From Salinibacterium sp. PAMC 21357 (lineage in GTDB: Bacteria; Actinomycetota; Actinomycetes; Actinomycetales; Microbacteriaceae), in NCBI RefSeq assembly GCF_000247645.1, contig NZ_AHWA01000002.1:124001-188000 (forward strand): a stretch of 64,000 nt of DNA, in the 5' to 3' direction. Numbering within the stretch: the stretch's first letter is position 1; each line of letters opens with the position of its first letter. A program made the position numbers and the translations under genes. Positions 6,885 to 16,452 of this stretch are shown in pieces. The notes under the pieces are model-generated. The model was not told where the DNA came from. It saw only the letters and a program-made list of their open reading frames with translations, and did not search any database.

Positions 6885-9308
6885 GTGACTGTTGCCCCTT
6901 CGTCCCCCCGAACCCCTTGGTGCTCACCCCGAACGGATGAAATTGAGGCTGAGACTTTCGACCAGCTGGATGCGTGGTGGCGGGCAGCGAATTATCTTGC
7001 GGTTGGTCAGATTTATCTGCTCGATAACCCCTTGCTGCGCGAGCCACTCCGCCGCGAGCACACCAAACCGCGACTTTTGGGGCACTGGGGCACGACACCC
7101 GGCCTCAACTTCGTCTGGGCGCACCTCAATCGCATCATTCGCGAGCGCGACACAGACACGATTTTCGTCGCCGGGCCCGGGCATGGCGGGCCAGCGGTCG
7201 TCGCAAGCGCGTACCTCGATGGCACCTACAGCGAAACGTACGGCGACATCGATAAGAGCGCGGATGGCATCCGCAAGCTCTTTAGGCAGTTCTCTTTTCC
7301 TGGCGGTATTCCGAGTCACGCGGCCCCCGAAACTCCGGGTTCGATCCATGAGGGTGGCGAGCTCGGCTACGCGCTGTCGCACGCCTACGGTGCAGCGTTT
7401 GATAACCCGAACCTTCTCGTGGCGGCGGTCGTGGGCGATGGGGAGGCCGAAACCGGGCCGCTAGCAACGAGCTGGCACTCGAACAAATTCATCGATCCCG
7501 AGCGTGATGGTGTTGTTCTGCCGATTCTGCACCTCAACGGCTACAAGATTGCCAACCCCACGGTGCTGTCGCGCATCCCCGAAGACGAACTGTGCGACCT
7601 CATGCGTGGCTATGGTCATACGCCCTACGTCGTCTCCGGCGGATTCGACAATGAAGACCCGCGCGCTGTGCATGAGCGCATGGCCGCGACTCTCGATGAC
7701 ATCGTCGATCACATCGCGCGAATCAAAGCGGATGCAGCAGCAGGAACGCTCGAGGAGCGCCCGGCCTGGCCGATGCTAATTTTGCGCACGCCCAAGGGCT
7801 GGACGGGACCTCAAGTGGTCGACGGCCATCCCGTCGAAAATAACTGGCGTTCGCATCAGGTGCCTCTCGCAAGTGTGCGTGACACCGAGGAGCATTTGCG
7901 GCAGCTTGAGGAGTGGATGGCGTCCTACCGTCCCGAAGAACTGTTTGACGAGAGCGGTGCACCGCGCGCGCTGACCACAGCGCTCGCGCCGACGGGCGAT
8001 CGCCGCATGAGCGCCAACCCGGTGACCAATGGTGGTCTGCTGCGAGCACCGCTGCGGCTGCCCGACTTTCGGGACTACGCCGTTGACGTTCCGAATCCTG
8101 GTGAAACAACGAGCTCGGCAACGGGCGCGCTGGGGGAGTGGCTGCGCGATGTGGTGCGCGACAATCCCGACAACTTCCGTATCTTTGGGGCCGACGTCAC
8201 GGCATCCAATCGACTGAGTGCTGTGTTCGATGTGACCGATAAGCAGTGGGATGCCGGATTTCTCCCAATCGACTCCGACAATCATCTTGCTCGTGCGGGG
8301 CGCGTAATGGAGATGCTCAGCGAACACCAGTGTCAGGGCTGGCTCGAGGGGTATCTTCTCACCGGTCGCCACGGCATGTTCAATTCGTACGAGGCGTTCA
8401 TTCATATCGTCGACTCGATGTTCAATCAGCACGCCAAGTGGTTGGAAGGCGCAAACGCGATTCCGTGGCGTCGACCAGTGGCGTCGCTCAACTATCTGTT
8501 GAGCTCGCACGTCTGGCGTCAAGACCACAACGGTGCCTCGCATCAAGACCCCGGCTTCTTGGACCTGGTCATGAACAAAAAGCCCGATGTGGTGCGCGCC
8601 TATCTACCGTGTGATGCCAACACCCTGATTGCTACCTACGACCACTGCCTTCGCTCTGTCGACAAAATCAATGTCGTCATCGCCGGCAAGCATCCCGAAA
8701 ACAACTGGCTCGATATGCCGGCGGCCATCGAGCACTGCACGCGCGGCATCGGCCTGTTCGACTGGGCAGGCACCGAAGTTGTTGGTCTGGAACCGGATGT
8801 CGTGCTCGCCTGTGCCGGCGACGTTCCGACCTTAGAGGTGCTGGCTGCCGCGCAAATCTTGCGCGAGCGGATCCCCGAGTTGCGCGTGCGAGTCGTCAAC
8901 GTAATCGACCTGATGCGGTTGCACAGCGAGTCTGAGCATCCGCACGGTCTTAGCGATGCCGAATACGATGCGATTTTCACGACCGACAAACCGGTGATCT
9001 TTGCGCACCACGGTTACCCCTGGTTGATTCATCGCCTCACCTACAAGCGCGCTGGCCATGCCAACCTGCACGTGAGGGGCTACAAAGACGAGGGCACAAC
9101 GACGACACCGTTCGACATGGTGATGCTCAACGACCTCGATCGGTATCATCTGGTTATCGACGTGCTTGAACGTGTTCCTGGTCTAACCTCGCGGCACGCC
9201 GCGTTCTGGCAAGAGATGCATGACACTCGACTTCACGCGCAGCAGTACACGCGGGAGCACGGCGAAGATATGCCATCAGTGGCTGATTGGAAGTGGAAGT
9301 CGGTATGA
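6885..9308 (+). CDS. xfp: Xylulose-5-phosphate/fructose-6-phosphate phosphoketolase
   Basis: An 807-residue thiamine diphosphate enzyme, full length for the family. It splits xylulose 5-phosphate (and often fructose 6-phosphate) with phosphate into acetyl phosphate plus glyceraldehyde 3-phosphate or erythrose 4-phosphate. Visible marks are [11 protein letters not shown] near 65-75, AGPGHGGP near 97-103, [19 protein letters not shown], the ThDP/metal motif GDGEAETGP near 185, and HQDPGF in the second domain. The GTG start is preceded by CAGGAAA. Unlike many phosphoketolase loci, no acetate kinase or phosphotransacetylase gene is adjacent; instead a DUF1349 gene overlaps its stop. The region 6708-6884 upstream holds only an unassigned promoter. 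Confidence 0.96.
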   Translation: MTVAPSSPRTPWCSPRTDEIEAETFDQLDAWWRAANYLAVGQIYLLDNPLLREPLRREHTKPRLLGHWGTTPGLNFVWAHLNRIIRERDTDTIFVAGPGHGGPAVVASAYLDGTYSETYGDIDKSADGIRKLFRQFSFPGGIPSHAAPETPGSIHEGGELGYALSHAYGAAFDNPNLLVAAVVGDGEAETGPLATSWHSNKFIDPERDGVVLPILHLNGYKIANPTVLSRIPEDELCDLMRGYGHTPYVVSGGFDNEDPRAVHERMAATLDDIVDHIARIKADAAAGTLEERPAWPMLILRTPKGWTGPQVVDGHPVENNWRSHQVPLASVRDTEEHLRQLEEWMASYRPEELFDESGAPRALTTALAPTGDRRMSANPVTNGGLLRAPLRLPDFRDYAVDVPNPGETTSSATGALGEWLRDVVRDNPDNFRIFGADVTASNRLSAVFDVTDKQWDAGFLPIDSDNHLARAGRVMEMLSEHQCQGWLEGYLLTGRHGMFNSYEAFIHIVDSMFNQHAKWLEGANAIPWRRPVASLNYLLSSHVWRQDHNGASHQDPGFLDLVMNKKPDVVRAYLPCDANTLIATYDHCLRSVDKINVVIAGKHPENNWLDMPAAIEHCTRGIGLFDWAGTEVVGLEPDVVLACAGDVPTLEVLAAAQILRERIPELRVRVVNVIDLMRLHSESEHPHGLSDAEYDAIFTTDKPVIFAHHGYPWLIHRLTYKRAGHANLHVRGYKDEGTTTTPFDMVMLNDLDRYHLVIDVLERVPGLTSRHAAFWQEMHDTRLHAQQYTREHGEDMPSVADWKWKSV

Positions 9309-9886
9309 CGCTCGAGCATTTGGTGAGCACCGCGCGGTGGACTACCGAGCCTGTTGCAGTCGAGTTCGGTGACGAAACGCTGCGGGTAACGGCCGCTGAA
9401 AACAGCGATGCGTGGCGCACAACGTCGTACGGCTTTGTCCACGACACAGAGCATGCGCTCATTTCGCCCCTGCCCGCCGACAGCGCTATCGAAGTGAGCT
9501 TCTTACTCGATTTCAGTGAGCCGTTCGACCAAGCGGGTCTGTTTGCACGAAATTCTGACAGCGAGTGGATGAAAGCCGGCGTCGAAGTCTCGGATGGTGC
9601 GCCCCAGCTGGGAGCCGTTGTCACGCACGGCTTCTCCGATTGGTCGGTTGCGCCGGTCGCCGAGTGGGCTGGACGCACGGTTACGATGCGTGCGAGTCGC
9701 ACAGGAGATGCGATCACGGTACGTGCGCGAGTCGACGACGAAGATTTTCGGCTCGTTCGCCTCGCCTACTTTTCACCCGAGGTGAATCTCGAAGCTGGAC
9801 TGTATTGCTGTGGTGCAACCCGCGCTGGACTCGTCGTCACTTTTACCGGGTATCGCCAAACGGAAGCAGATGAGTCGCTGCACTAG
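9305..9886 (+). CDS. DUF1349 domain protein
   Basis: A 193-residue protein whose ATG overlaps the phosphoketolase stop as ATGA, implying coupled translation. The sequence fits the DUF1349 concanavalin-like beta-sandwich family, with [19 protein letters not shown], the QAGLFAR segment, SEWMKAGVE, and a C-terminal [21 protein letters not shown]1349 proteins are sometimes labelled 'regulation of enolase', without good support. No signal peptide is seen, so it should be cytosolic. Its link to phosphoketolase is by position only; a regulator or carbohydrate-binding partner is possible. Confidence 0.88.
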   Translation: MTLEHLVSTARWTTEPVAVEFGDETLRVTAAENSDAWRTTSYGFVHDTEHALISPLPADSAIEVSFLLDFSEPFDQAGLFARNSDSEWMKAGVEVSDGAPQLGAVVTHGFSDWSVAPVAEWAGRTVTMRASRTGDAITVRARVDDEDFRLVRLAYFSPEVNLEAGLYCCGATRAGLVVTFTGYRQTEADESLH

Positions 9887-10122
9887 CGGAGACGGCTCAG
9901 CTGGCGGAAACTCCACGAAATCGTGTGTGGCGCAACTCGAAACTTGGGCTGTCGCCGATCGTCGAATACCCCGTGAATGTTGGCCTAAAACTGGGGGTAA
10001 AAGAGATTCTGGCGCGCAACCCTTTTTATGTTTAGAATTACCGAGACATCGCGTGGATGCCCAGCAATTTGTGCCCAATCAGGAGTTCTTCCTTGGGCCG
10101 TCAGAAAGAACGAGCACTCGGT

Positions 10123-10635
10123 ATGAACATCACCGATTTCGCTATTAACGCACTCGGATTCGCGGGCACCGCATTCTCCTTTTTGATGTGGGTTCCCCAG
10201 GCCAGAATCACGTGGCAGAGCCGTAACGATGCTGTGCGTCTTGCCGGTATTTCTGAGACCACTCAGTGGTTGCTGGTGCTCGGTTATAGCGTCTGGGGCG
10301 CTTATGGCATGCTCAGCGCATCACTGTGGGTTGCGGCGCCGAGCGTGATCGCTATTCCGCTTGCGGCAGCCACGATCGTCGTCATTCGTCGAGGCCGCAG
10401 ACTGCCTGATGAAGGTCGCTCGTTCCCCATTTTCTCCAGCACGGATGCTGATCCTTTCGTCACGATTAGCGACGGACTGATCGCGCTCACCGAATCGATT
10501 CCCATCATTCATACCCACGGCGAAACCCGCGCCGAAGAGGCGCTGGTTACGCACGACACGTCAGATGTTCTGGGCGAGCCATTGCCGCAGTCCGCGGGCT
10601 ACACCGCGACGGGCACGATTCCGATCCTCGCCTAG
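10123..10635 (+). CDS. PQ-loop repeat membrane protein (SemiSWEET-like)
   Basis: A 170-residue protein. Residues 1-80 hold three hydrophobic helices with the PQ-loop signature WVPQARITWQSRNDA, the three-helix unit that dimerises into SemiSWEET sugar transporters. The remaining ~85 residues are an acidic, presumably cytosolic tail with no domain I recognise, an unusual addition. The ATG at 10123 starts just before the first helix; the frame is open upstream to 10057. The 236-base gap before it (9887-10122) holds no feature I can support. Confidence 0.8.
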   Translation: MNITDFAINALGFAGTAFSFLMWVPQARITWQSRNDAVRLAGISETTQWLLVLGYSVWGAYGMLSASLWVAAPSVIAIPLAAATIVVIRRGRRLPDEGRSFPIFSSTDADPFVTISDGLIALTESIPIIHTHGETRAEEALVTHDTSDVLGEPLPQSAGYTATGTIPILA

Positions 10636-10678
10636 AAGCGCGGGTTTTCGCTGCGGCTTCCCGGTCGCCTACGGCTCG

Positions 10679-11917
10679 CTACGCTTCTTCGACGATGTGC
10701 GGCTCGTTCGGCAGATCGTCTTTGGTCTCCCCGGTGCTATTGGCCTGCAATTGTGCTGCGTCACCACGCAGCGTCATAGCGATAACCGGGAAGAGAAGCA
10801 CTGACAACAAACCGGCGCCGACAAGCGCAGCGGCAGTACCCGCGTCGATGTATTCGCTGTCAAGGCCGATCGCTGTCACCGCGACGATGATGGGGAGCCC
10901 GGTCGCCCCTAAAAGACCGAGAGCGGCACGGTCGCGGGTGCTGGAACCCTTCGGGGCAGCAAGCATGGACGGGACGCCGCGCACGATGAGTAGCAGCACG
11001 AGGAAGATGGGGACAAGCAGGGCCACGCTCGAGTCTGTTGTGAGGGCTTCTAAATCGAAGGACACTCCCGTGTTGATGTAGAAGATGGGAACGAGAAACC
11101 CGAAGGCGATCGCATCCAGTTTGGAGTCGACCATAGCTCTGTCACGCTTGGGCGCTTGGCGCATCATGACCTGCCATAGCAGCCCGGCGACGAATGCGCC
11201 CAGAAGCATGTCGAGATCGAGCACGATGCTCAGCACTACGAGGGCGGCAACGATGAAGATCACAACACGGATCGCGAACTGGCCGGAGGTGTGCAGAGTG
11301 CCGGTGACAATCCGGTGAAGACCGCTGTGCTCAATGCGGGCAGCGAGGAACAGCAGAATCATCGCAATTGCGATGAAAATGCCCAACACGATAGTCGAGA
11401 CACCGAGTGAACTCGCTCCGAGAAAGATTGAGATAGCGATCAGCGGACCAAATTCACCGACGGCTCCTAGCGCTACAGCGGCGCCGCCAAAGCGAGTGGG
11501 AAGTTCGCCGGCATCGCGCAGGATCGGCATGATCGCACCGAGCGCGGTCGAGCACAGTGCGATACCGATCACGACAGCGCCGAAGCTTGGTTCGATGAGA
11601 AATCCAATGGCTACTCCCGCAGCCAACCCGATGAGCCATCCGAGTGACGCCCGCCGGCCATTGCGCCCGCGAATGGCACTCAGCCGGATTTCATTTCCGG
11701 CCATAAAGAACAGCATCGCAAGGCCGAAGTCAGAGAGCTGTTCCACGAACTCTGAATCACCGACCCAGCCGAGCACGCTTGGCCCAATCAGGATGCCGAG
11801 AAGGAGCTCAAAAACAACAATTGAAATTCGAACTATTGGCGCGAGCGCACGCGCTAACAGCGGTGCCATTACGGCGAGTATCGGAATGAGCACAAGACCC
11901 CAGCTGGTCATCTCCAT
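10679..11917 (-). CDS. Cation/proton antiporter, KefB/CPA2 type
   Basis: A membrane protein of about 412 residues with roughly 12 helices. The CPA2 exchanger fold is shown by VFELLLGILIGPSVLGWVG near the first helices, FFMAGNEI, ALCSTALGAIMPILRDAGELP (the crossing-helix region), and FGFLVPIFYINTGVSF near 290. It ends in a short acidic tail and lacks the RCK/TrkA-N domain of full KefB/KefC proteins, so nucleotide gating is not expected. Starts at TTG 11947, ATG 11938, ATG 11917 and ATG 11911 are all in frame; 11917 was taken because GAAGAAG precedes it and MEMTSWGLVL fits the family N-terminus. It follows the hydrolase gene closely on the same strand. Confidence 0.85.
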   Translation of the reverse strand: MEMTSWGLVLIPILAVMAPLLARALAPIVRISIVVFELLLGILIGPSVLGWVGDSEFVEQLSDFGLAMLFFMAGNEIRLSAIRGRNGRRASLGWLIGLAAGVAIGFLIEPSFGAVVIGIALCSTALGAIMPILRDAGELPTRFGGAAVALGAVGEFGPLIAISIFLGASSLGVSTIVLGIFIAIAMILLFLAARIEHSGLHRIVTGTLHTSGQFAIRVVIFIVAALVVLSIVLDLDMLLGAFVAGLLWQVMMRQAPKRDRAMVDSKLDAIAFGFLVPIFYINTGVSFDLEALTTDSSVALLVPIFLVLLLIVRGVPSMLAAPKGSSTRDRAALGLLGATGLPIIVAVTAIGLDSEYIDAGTAAALVGAGLLSVLLFPVIAMTLRGDAAQLQANSTGETKDDLPNEPHIVEEA

Positions 11918-11930
11918 TACTTCTTCGCCG

Positions 11931-12743
11931 CTATCCATTGCGAACAAAACTATCGATTTCGGCGGTGATCACGTCACGCACTACGGAACTGTCGAGATCA
12001 GCAACCCCATCACCAGACTGCACGCCGTAGTCGCCGAAGCGGGCGTGATTGGCGCCGTCGATCGGAAAGAATGTTGTATTAGTCGGCAGTAGGTGTGCGG
12101 CATTCATTATTTTATCCGGCGTGCTGAGGAGATCGTTGCTGCCGCTGAGGCTCAAAACGCGGGTGCCCACGTCCGCGAGATCATTGGCGCAATAACTGGC
12201 GAAGAGCACCAAGCCACTCACATCAGGTTGGGCCGCGTACTGGCACGCACGCACGCCACCCAGAGAATGTCCACCAACAAACCAGCTGTCGATATCCGGT
12301 GCGGTATCCGTGAACGTGGTCAGCGGGCGCTGATCGAAGAATGCCAGATTAAGAATCGGTTTGGTGACGACAACAGTCAAGCCCGACTCTACGACTGCGC
12401 CCGAAAGCTTGTAGAGATAGGCCTCGGCGTTCACCTTTGCCCCTGGAATGAACACCAGTCCGACGCCGGATGCTCCATCGGTGGGGGAGAGGATGAAGGA
12501 ATCAGGGGTCTCGTGCAAGGAAACCGCGGGGTTAGCGCTCACCTTTTCGAGCGGATCAGGCTCCGCTTGCATGACGCCAACATTGGCCCACACCAGAATT
12601 CCGATCGCAGCGAACACAATGAGCGACGCAAGCGAAATCAGGAGAACACGCACAATGCGACCGCGGCGAGATAGCAACGTGGGGCGTGACGCTGGCGCGC
12701 GAGGCGAACTCGGTTCGGATGGATTCGACTCAGCGGCATGCAT
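11931..12743 (-). CDS. Membrane-anchored alpha/beta hydrolase
   Basis: A 270-residue protein with a basic N-terminus, one transmembrane helix (about 30-53) and an extracytoplasmic alpha/beta hydrolase domain of the Abhydrolase_5 type. VGLVFIPGAKVNAEAY gives the oxyanion strand, WFVGGHSLGGVRA the nucleophile elbow, SGSNDLLSTP the acid loop and DGANHARFGDY the histidine. This small single-pass form is widespread in Actinobacteria with no known substrate. It ends 13 bases before the antiporter start chosen here, and overlaps earlier possible starts, so the two are probably one transcript. Confidence 0.88.
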   Translation of the reverse strand: MHAAESNPSEPSSPRAPASRPTLLSRRGRIVRVLLISLASLIVFAAIGILVWANVGVMQAEPDPLEKVSANPAVSLHETPDSFILSPTDGASGVGLVFIPGAKVNAEAYLYKLSGAVVESGLTVVVTKPILNLAFFDQRPLTTFTDTAPDIDSWFVGGHSLGGVRACQYAAQPDVSGLVLFASYCANDLADVGTRVLSLSGSNDLLSTPDKIMNAAHLLPTNTTFFPIDGANHARFGDYGVQSGDGVADLDSSVVRDVITAEIDSFVRNG

Positions 12744-12828
12744 CGGCCCAGTCTAGAGAATCCGCGCCGTTAGCGGGTTCGATCAGCGGCGTTCAGGAAT
12801 ATCTGTGGTGCTTCCCGGTTGAATAGAA

Positions 12829-13881
12829 GTGATGACTACACCACTTCGTCTTTCTGTTCTTGACCTGATTCCTGTGCGCAGCAACCAGACCTCCGCCGAT
12901 GCCCTTGCGGCTACGACAGCCCTCGCGCAGCGTGCCGATGACCTCGGCTTCTCACGCTATTGGGTGGCCGAGCACCACAATATGAAAGCGGTCGCCTCCA
13001 CTAACCCCGCAGTGCTCATTGGCATTCTCGCGGCACAAACCCAGCGCATCCGGGTTGGTTCCGGGGGAGTGATGCTCCCCAATCACGCCCCGCTCGTTGT
13101 CGCCGAACAATTCGCCATTCTCGAGGCAGCGTTCCCCGGTCGAATCGACCTTGGCATCGGGCGTGCGCCGGGCAGCGACCCCGTCATCACCTCTTACTTG
13201 CGGATGACGGGAACGACAAGCGACGTCGATGCGTTCCCGCGCAACGTGTCCGACATCCGCAGCCTCATGCATCCTGAAGGTGCATCGCTTCAGTTACCGT
13301 CTGGCCAGGTCTATGAGCTCACCGCAACGCCACGCGCCGCCTCGGTTGCCGAACTGTGGCTGCTCGGGTCGAGCGACTATTCGGCACGCCTCGCGGCAGC
13401 GCAGGGCATGCCGTACGTTTTCGCCCATCATTTCTCGGGGCAAGGAACCGAGCGAATCTTGGGGCTGTACCGCGAGAACTTTGTGCCGTCTGAGCAGCTG
13501 AAAAAACCCCGCACCTTCTTAACGCTCAACGTCGCGGTAGCCGCAACGGCAGCCGAAGCTCGAGCCGCAGCGCTTCCGCAATTGCAACAAATGGCGCGAC
13601 TGCTCAGCGGAATGCCGCTCGGCCCCCTCGCGACAATCGAGCAGGCGGCAGCGACCGAACTTGCTGCTCCGCAACAGCAGATGGTGGATGACATGGCCGA
13701 GCGCTGGGTCATCGACGAGCCGGTGGCGGCAGCAGCCCGCATCCGGGCGCTGGCTACCAAGTTTGGCGTCGACGAAGTCATGGTGACGCCAGGACTCTCG
13801 GCACACGATGCGGATGCGGCAAACACGTCGCCCGCGCGGGTGCGCGCGCTAGAACTCTTGGCCGAGCAACTGCTCGCATAG
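12829..13881 (+). CDS. LLM-class flavin-dependent oxidoreductase (MsnO8-like)
   Basis: A 350-residue luciferase-like TIM barrel. It carries the MsnO8-family features LSVLDLIPVRSNQTSADAL at the start, RYWVAEHHNMKAVASTNP, the GSGGVMLPNHAPLVVAEQFA loop and FPGRIDLGIGRAPGSDP. Members oxidise diverse substrates with reduced flavin from a separate reductase. Both GTG 12829 and ATG 12832 are plausible starts. Its 3' end overlaps the convergent NYN-domain gene by about 100 bases. No reductase is next to it; the one at 15729-16307 pairs more naturally with the monooxygenase at 16453. Confidence 0.92.
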   Translation: MMTTPLRLSVLDLIPVRSNQTSADALAATTALAQRADDLGFSRYWVAEHHNMKAVASTNPAVLIGILAAQTQRIRVGSGGVMLPNHAPLVVAEQFAILEAAFPGRIDLGIGRAPGSDPVITSYLRMTGTTSDVDAFPRNVSDIRSLMHPEGASLQLPSGQVYELTATPRAASVAELWLLGSSDYSARLAAAQGMPYVFAHHFSGQGTERILGLYRENFVPSEQLKKPRTFLTLNVAVAATAAEARAAALPQLQQMARLLSGMPLGPLATIEQAAATELAAPQQQMVDDMAERWVIDEPVAAAARIRALATKFGVDEVMVTPGLSAHDADAANTSPARVRALELLAEQLLA

Positions 13882-14986
13882 TGCCCAAACCGCCAGTCGT
13901 GCTAACGGCTGAGCGCTCGCCATTCTTGCTATTTGGGGTTCGTTGCGTGGGGCGGAGCCTCAGCTCACGGACGCTTTCATGTTCCCGCATTTCAACGTTC
14001 GAGTTGAGCGAGGTCACAAAGTCGCTGAAGGTCTTAAACTTCAACGATGCCTCGTCGAATGATGGATCAATGCGGAGCATTTGATTCTTGACTGCCGAAC
14101 TGTTCAGCCAGTCGGAATCCTCTTTCTGCTGCACGAGTCGAATTGCTCGCACTAATAGCTTGAGCGGGCTGACTTTTGTTGCGGGCGGATCGGGAGCGAC
14201 CTTGGCTGCGCTGGTCGCAGTCGAGCTGACCTTGTTGGTTGCTGTGGTCGGTTGCTTCGACGTTGCAACGGCCGATCTCTTAGGCGCAGGGCTAGGTGGT
14301 ATCGCTGCCACCGTTTTCTTGACCGGCGTTGCTGCGGTATTCGTTGGTGCTAAAGCGGCCGAGACGGGTGCAGGTGTCGTTGCAGGCGCAGGTGCGGCTA
14401 CCGAATTGCCGCCAAATTCGACTCCCGGTAGCGAGTCGTAGTCTGCGAACTTGTCGCACGACGACGTGAGAGCCTGGCTTGTGCCGCCGGCCACGCCGAC
14501 GCCGACCACGAAACGTCCTAAAGTCTTCGCGCGTTGCGCCAAAGCCACATAGTCAGAATCACCAGCAACAATCACCACGTGGGTAAGATCTGGCAGTCGA
14601 AAGAGATCTTCCATCACATCGACGGCCAGACGGATGTCGGCACCATTTTTCATCTGGGCGGTCAGCGGAAAGAGCTGCACCAGCTCCACCGCGCGGTTAA
14701 TGAGCTGTTTCTGGTATCCCGCATTGACGGGCACTGACCAATCGGCGTACGCGCGACTAAAGGCAACCGTTCCGAAGGATGATGCGTAATCGAGGATGGC
14801 TTCGACATCCACTTCGGCCTCGGCTAGTTTGGTGCCTGCAGCGCTCGTAGTGGTGCCTCTCGGGTTGTGCCACCGAGCTTTGTCTTTCTGAAACTGCCCG
14901 TTGCCGTGTTTCTGGTTGTAGCGCGAAATGACGATGTTGTCGAAGTCGATGTAGACGGCCACGCGGCCCTCTGTAGAGATGGGCAT
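13778..14986 (-). CDS. NYN-domain (LabA/DUF88-like) protein with C-terminal LOTUS/OST-HTH-like domain
   Basis: A 402-residue protein. The NYN/PIN-like nuclease domain (8-190) has acidic residues in VYIDFDNIVIS, NGADIRLAVDVMEDLF and VVIVAGDSDYVALAQRAKTL, the expected metal-binding set. An Ala/Pro/Thr linker (195-265) leads to a small helical domain (270-345, PLKLLVRAIRLVQQ... NQMLRIDPSFDEASLKFKTF) resembling OST-HTH/LOTUS RNA-binding modules. The last ~50 residues are basic, low in similarity to anything I know, and are read antisense to the end of the LLM gene; the true stop may be elsewhere through a frameshift, or the tail is junk. GGAGG sits five bases before ATG. Probably acts on RNA. Confidence 0.85.
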   Translation of the reverse strand: MPISTEGRVAVYIDFDNIVISRYNQKHGNGQFQKDKARWHNPRGTTTSAAGTKLAEAEVDVEAILDYASSFGTVAFSRAYADWSVPVNAGYQKQLINRAVELVQLFPLTAQMKNGADIRLAVDVMEDLFRLPDLTHVVIVAGDSDYVALAQRAKTLGRFVVGVGVAGGTSQALTSSCDKFADYDSLPGVEFGGNSVAAPAPATTPAPVSAALAPTNTAATPVKKTVAAIPPSPAPKRSAVATSKQPTTATNKVSSTATSAAKVAPDPPATKVSPLKLLVRAIRLVQQKEDSDWLNSSAVKNQMLRIDPSFDEASLKFKTFSDFVTSLNSNVEMREHESVRELRLRPTQRTPNSKNGERSAVSTTGGLGTMRAVARPRVLARAPARATCLPHPHRVPRVLASP

Positions 14987-15133
14987 GTGGCCTCCGGGTA
15001 TGAACAGTGGACCTCGCGCAGGGCTTTACTGAGGCTTCTTCGACTCACGCTACCAGTACACGCCGCGCGATCGTGTCCTGTCGAACGCACCATCGTCGGT
15101 ACGATTGGGCGAGCAGAATGAGTGAGGCGAGTG

Positions 15134-15673
15134 ATGACGTACAGCGCAATAAGGGTCCGTGCCACTCCGGGGGCTCCGCAAGCAGGTCGCGCTGGCATTG
15201 CGGTGATCGCGGCGGGCATTGCCGTAGCCGGATGGATTTCTTTCGGCAGGCACCTGTTTGGCATCGGTGGTGACCTCACGATTGCCTACGTGGCAACACT
15301 GGGAGTGATCTTCGCGGTGTTGTTGGTTCTCGCTGGGCTTGCAGTGCGACGAACGTCCCGTCGTGGTTTTGAGACCCGGGGCATCACCCACGCTTTACTC
15401 ATCACGACTGGCAGCTGCGGATTCCTTTTAGGGCTCACGATTCCCGATTCCACGCCGCAGGGTCTGCAAACGATACTCAGTGGCCCGAATGAGCCAGCGT
15501 TAGGGATCGCTATTGGCATCGCGAATCCGCTGGGTGTGGTGGGCATTGCGACCGCCATCATCGCGCTGGTTCTTGCCACGAAAGATTCACGGGGTCGAAT
15601 CTCTCTTGTTGAAACATGGAGTGACGAAGAGCCTGACGATGATGCTTCCCCCGCCGGCGTCTTGCCCGTGTGA
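15134..15673 (+). CDS. Four-helix membrane protein, unknown
   Basis: A protein of about 179 residues (183 if the GTG at 15122 is used) with four hydrophobic segments: AGIAVIAAGIAVAGWISF, TIAYVATLGVIFAVLLVLAG, THALLITTGSCGFLLGL, and GVVGIATAIIALVLAT, followed by an acidic tail. GAGG lies six bases before ATG 15134. I recognise no family. The upstream gap (14987-15133) is the promoter region shared with the divergent NYN gene. Confidence 0.75.
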   Translation: MTYSAIRVRATPGAPQAGRAGIAVIAAGIAVAGWISFGRHLFGIGGDLTIAYVATLGVIFAVLLVLAGLAVRRTSRRGFETRGITHALLITTGSCGFLLGLTIPDSTPQGLQTILSGPNEPALGIAIGIANPLGVVGIATAIIALVLATKDSRGRISLVETWSDEEPDDDASPAGVLPV

Positions 15674-15728
15674 TCCGCGCCCGTGTGAACGGCCCTGGTG
15701 TGAACAGCGCCAGCGTGGCCACAGCCGA

Positions 15729-16307
15729 TTAGCTCACTTGTGAGTGTTCTCCGAGATGGTGCCAGCCACGATTGAAGTACACGAGCGGTGGGGTGCCGTC
15801 TGCGTGTGGTGCGACCGCAGACTGGGTAGCGCGGAGCAAAATGATCGATGCGGCGCCGGCATCTAGTTGATCAACCTGCGTTCCCGCCACCCACGCTGGC
15901 GCGCTCGGAAAATACGGCTCGCCGGTGTCCAATCGCGCCCACAATCGTGTGTCAGCGAATCGATCGACTCCGCTGGTGGCGCACAGCTGTGCGATATCAA
16001 GTTGGTCTTTTCCCAAAAAATGCACCACGTACGAATGGGCGCTCCGGATGCTGGCTGCCGTCGAAGCGCGATGACTAATCGAGAATGCCAGCAGCGGTGG
16101 CTCCGCGCTCACCGAGACAACTGAGGTCGCGGTGAGCGCAACAGGGCCATCGGGGGAGTCCGCGGTTATTACTGCCACGCCGCCAGGGTATTGACGGAAG
16201 ACGTGAGCAAAATCGTCGCGACTAATGTCGGTGGTGGATGAGGCTCGCTCATCGGAACCGTCAGTCGCGTGGTGAGCGAGTGTCTGGTGTTTCACTATTG
16301 TCTGCAT
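15729..16307 (-). CDS. Flavin reductase domain protein
   Basis: A 192-residue flavin reductase-like (split-barrel FMN-binding) protein: FRQYPGGVAVITADSP near 38-53, ALTATSVVSVSAEPPLLAFSI, and the C-terminal PLVYFNRGWHHL. Enzymes of this group supply FMNH2 to two-component monooxygenases. It is divergent from an NtaA/SnaA-type monooxygenase with 145 bases between starts, the expected partner. The frame stays open upstream to 16487, but the first 60 codons are unlike the family; ATG at 16307 is preferred. Confidence 0.9.
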   Translation of the reverse strand: MQTIVKHQTLAHHATDGSDERASSTTDISRDDFAHVFRQYPGGVAVITADSPDGPVALTATSVVSVSAEPPLLAFSISHRASTAASIRSAHSYVVHFLGKDQLDIAQLCATSGVDRFADTRLWARLDTGEPYFPSAPAWVAGTQVDQLDAGAASIILLRATQSAVAPHADGTPPLVYFNRGWHHLGEHSQVS

Positions 16308-16452
16308 TCGTCCATCCGAAGGTTTGGGGGATGCGAACAAGAGTGCGCCGCATCTGCCTGCGAAGCGAGAATGTGTCGGTTTGTTTCTCTGTGTTGCGCG
16401 GTTTGTTGCACTGTCAGGTGCGGTGAATGGCCGCTCGGCGCACCATGGTGGC

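Noticed and set aside
7776-8546. 256-codon open frame antisense to phosphoketolase
   Set aside because: High-GC antisense artefact; xfp reads through with all motifs.
12093-12674. 193-codon open frame on the plus strand
   Set aside because: Antisense to the membrane-anchored hydrolase, which has signal helix and catalytic triad.
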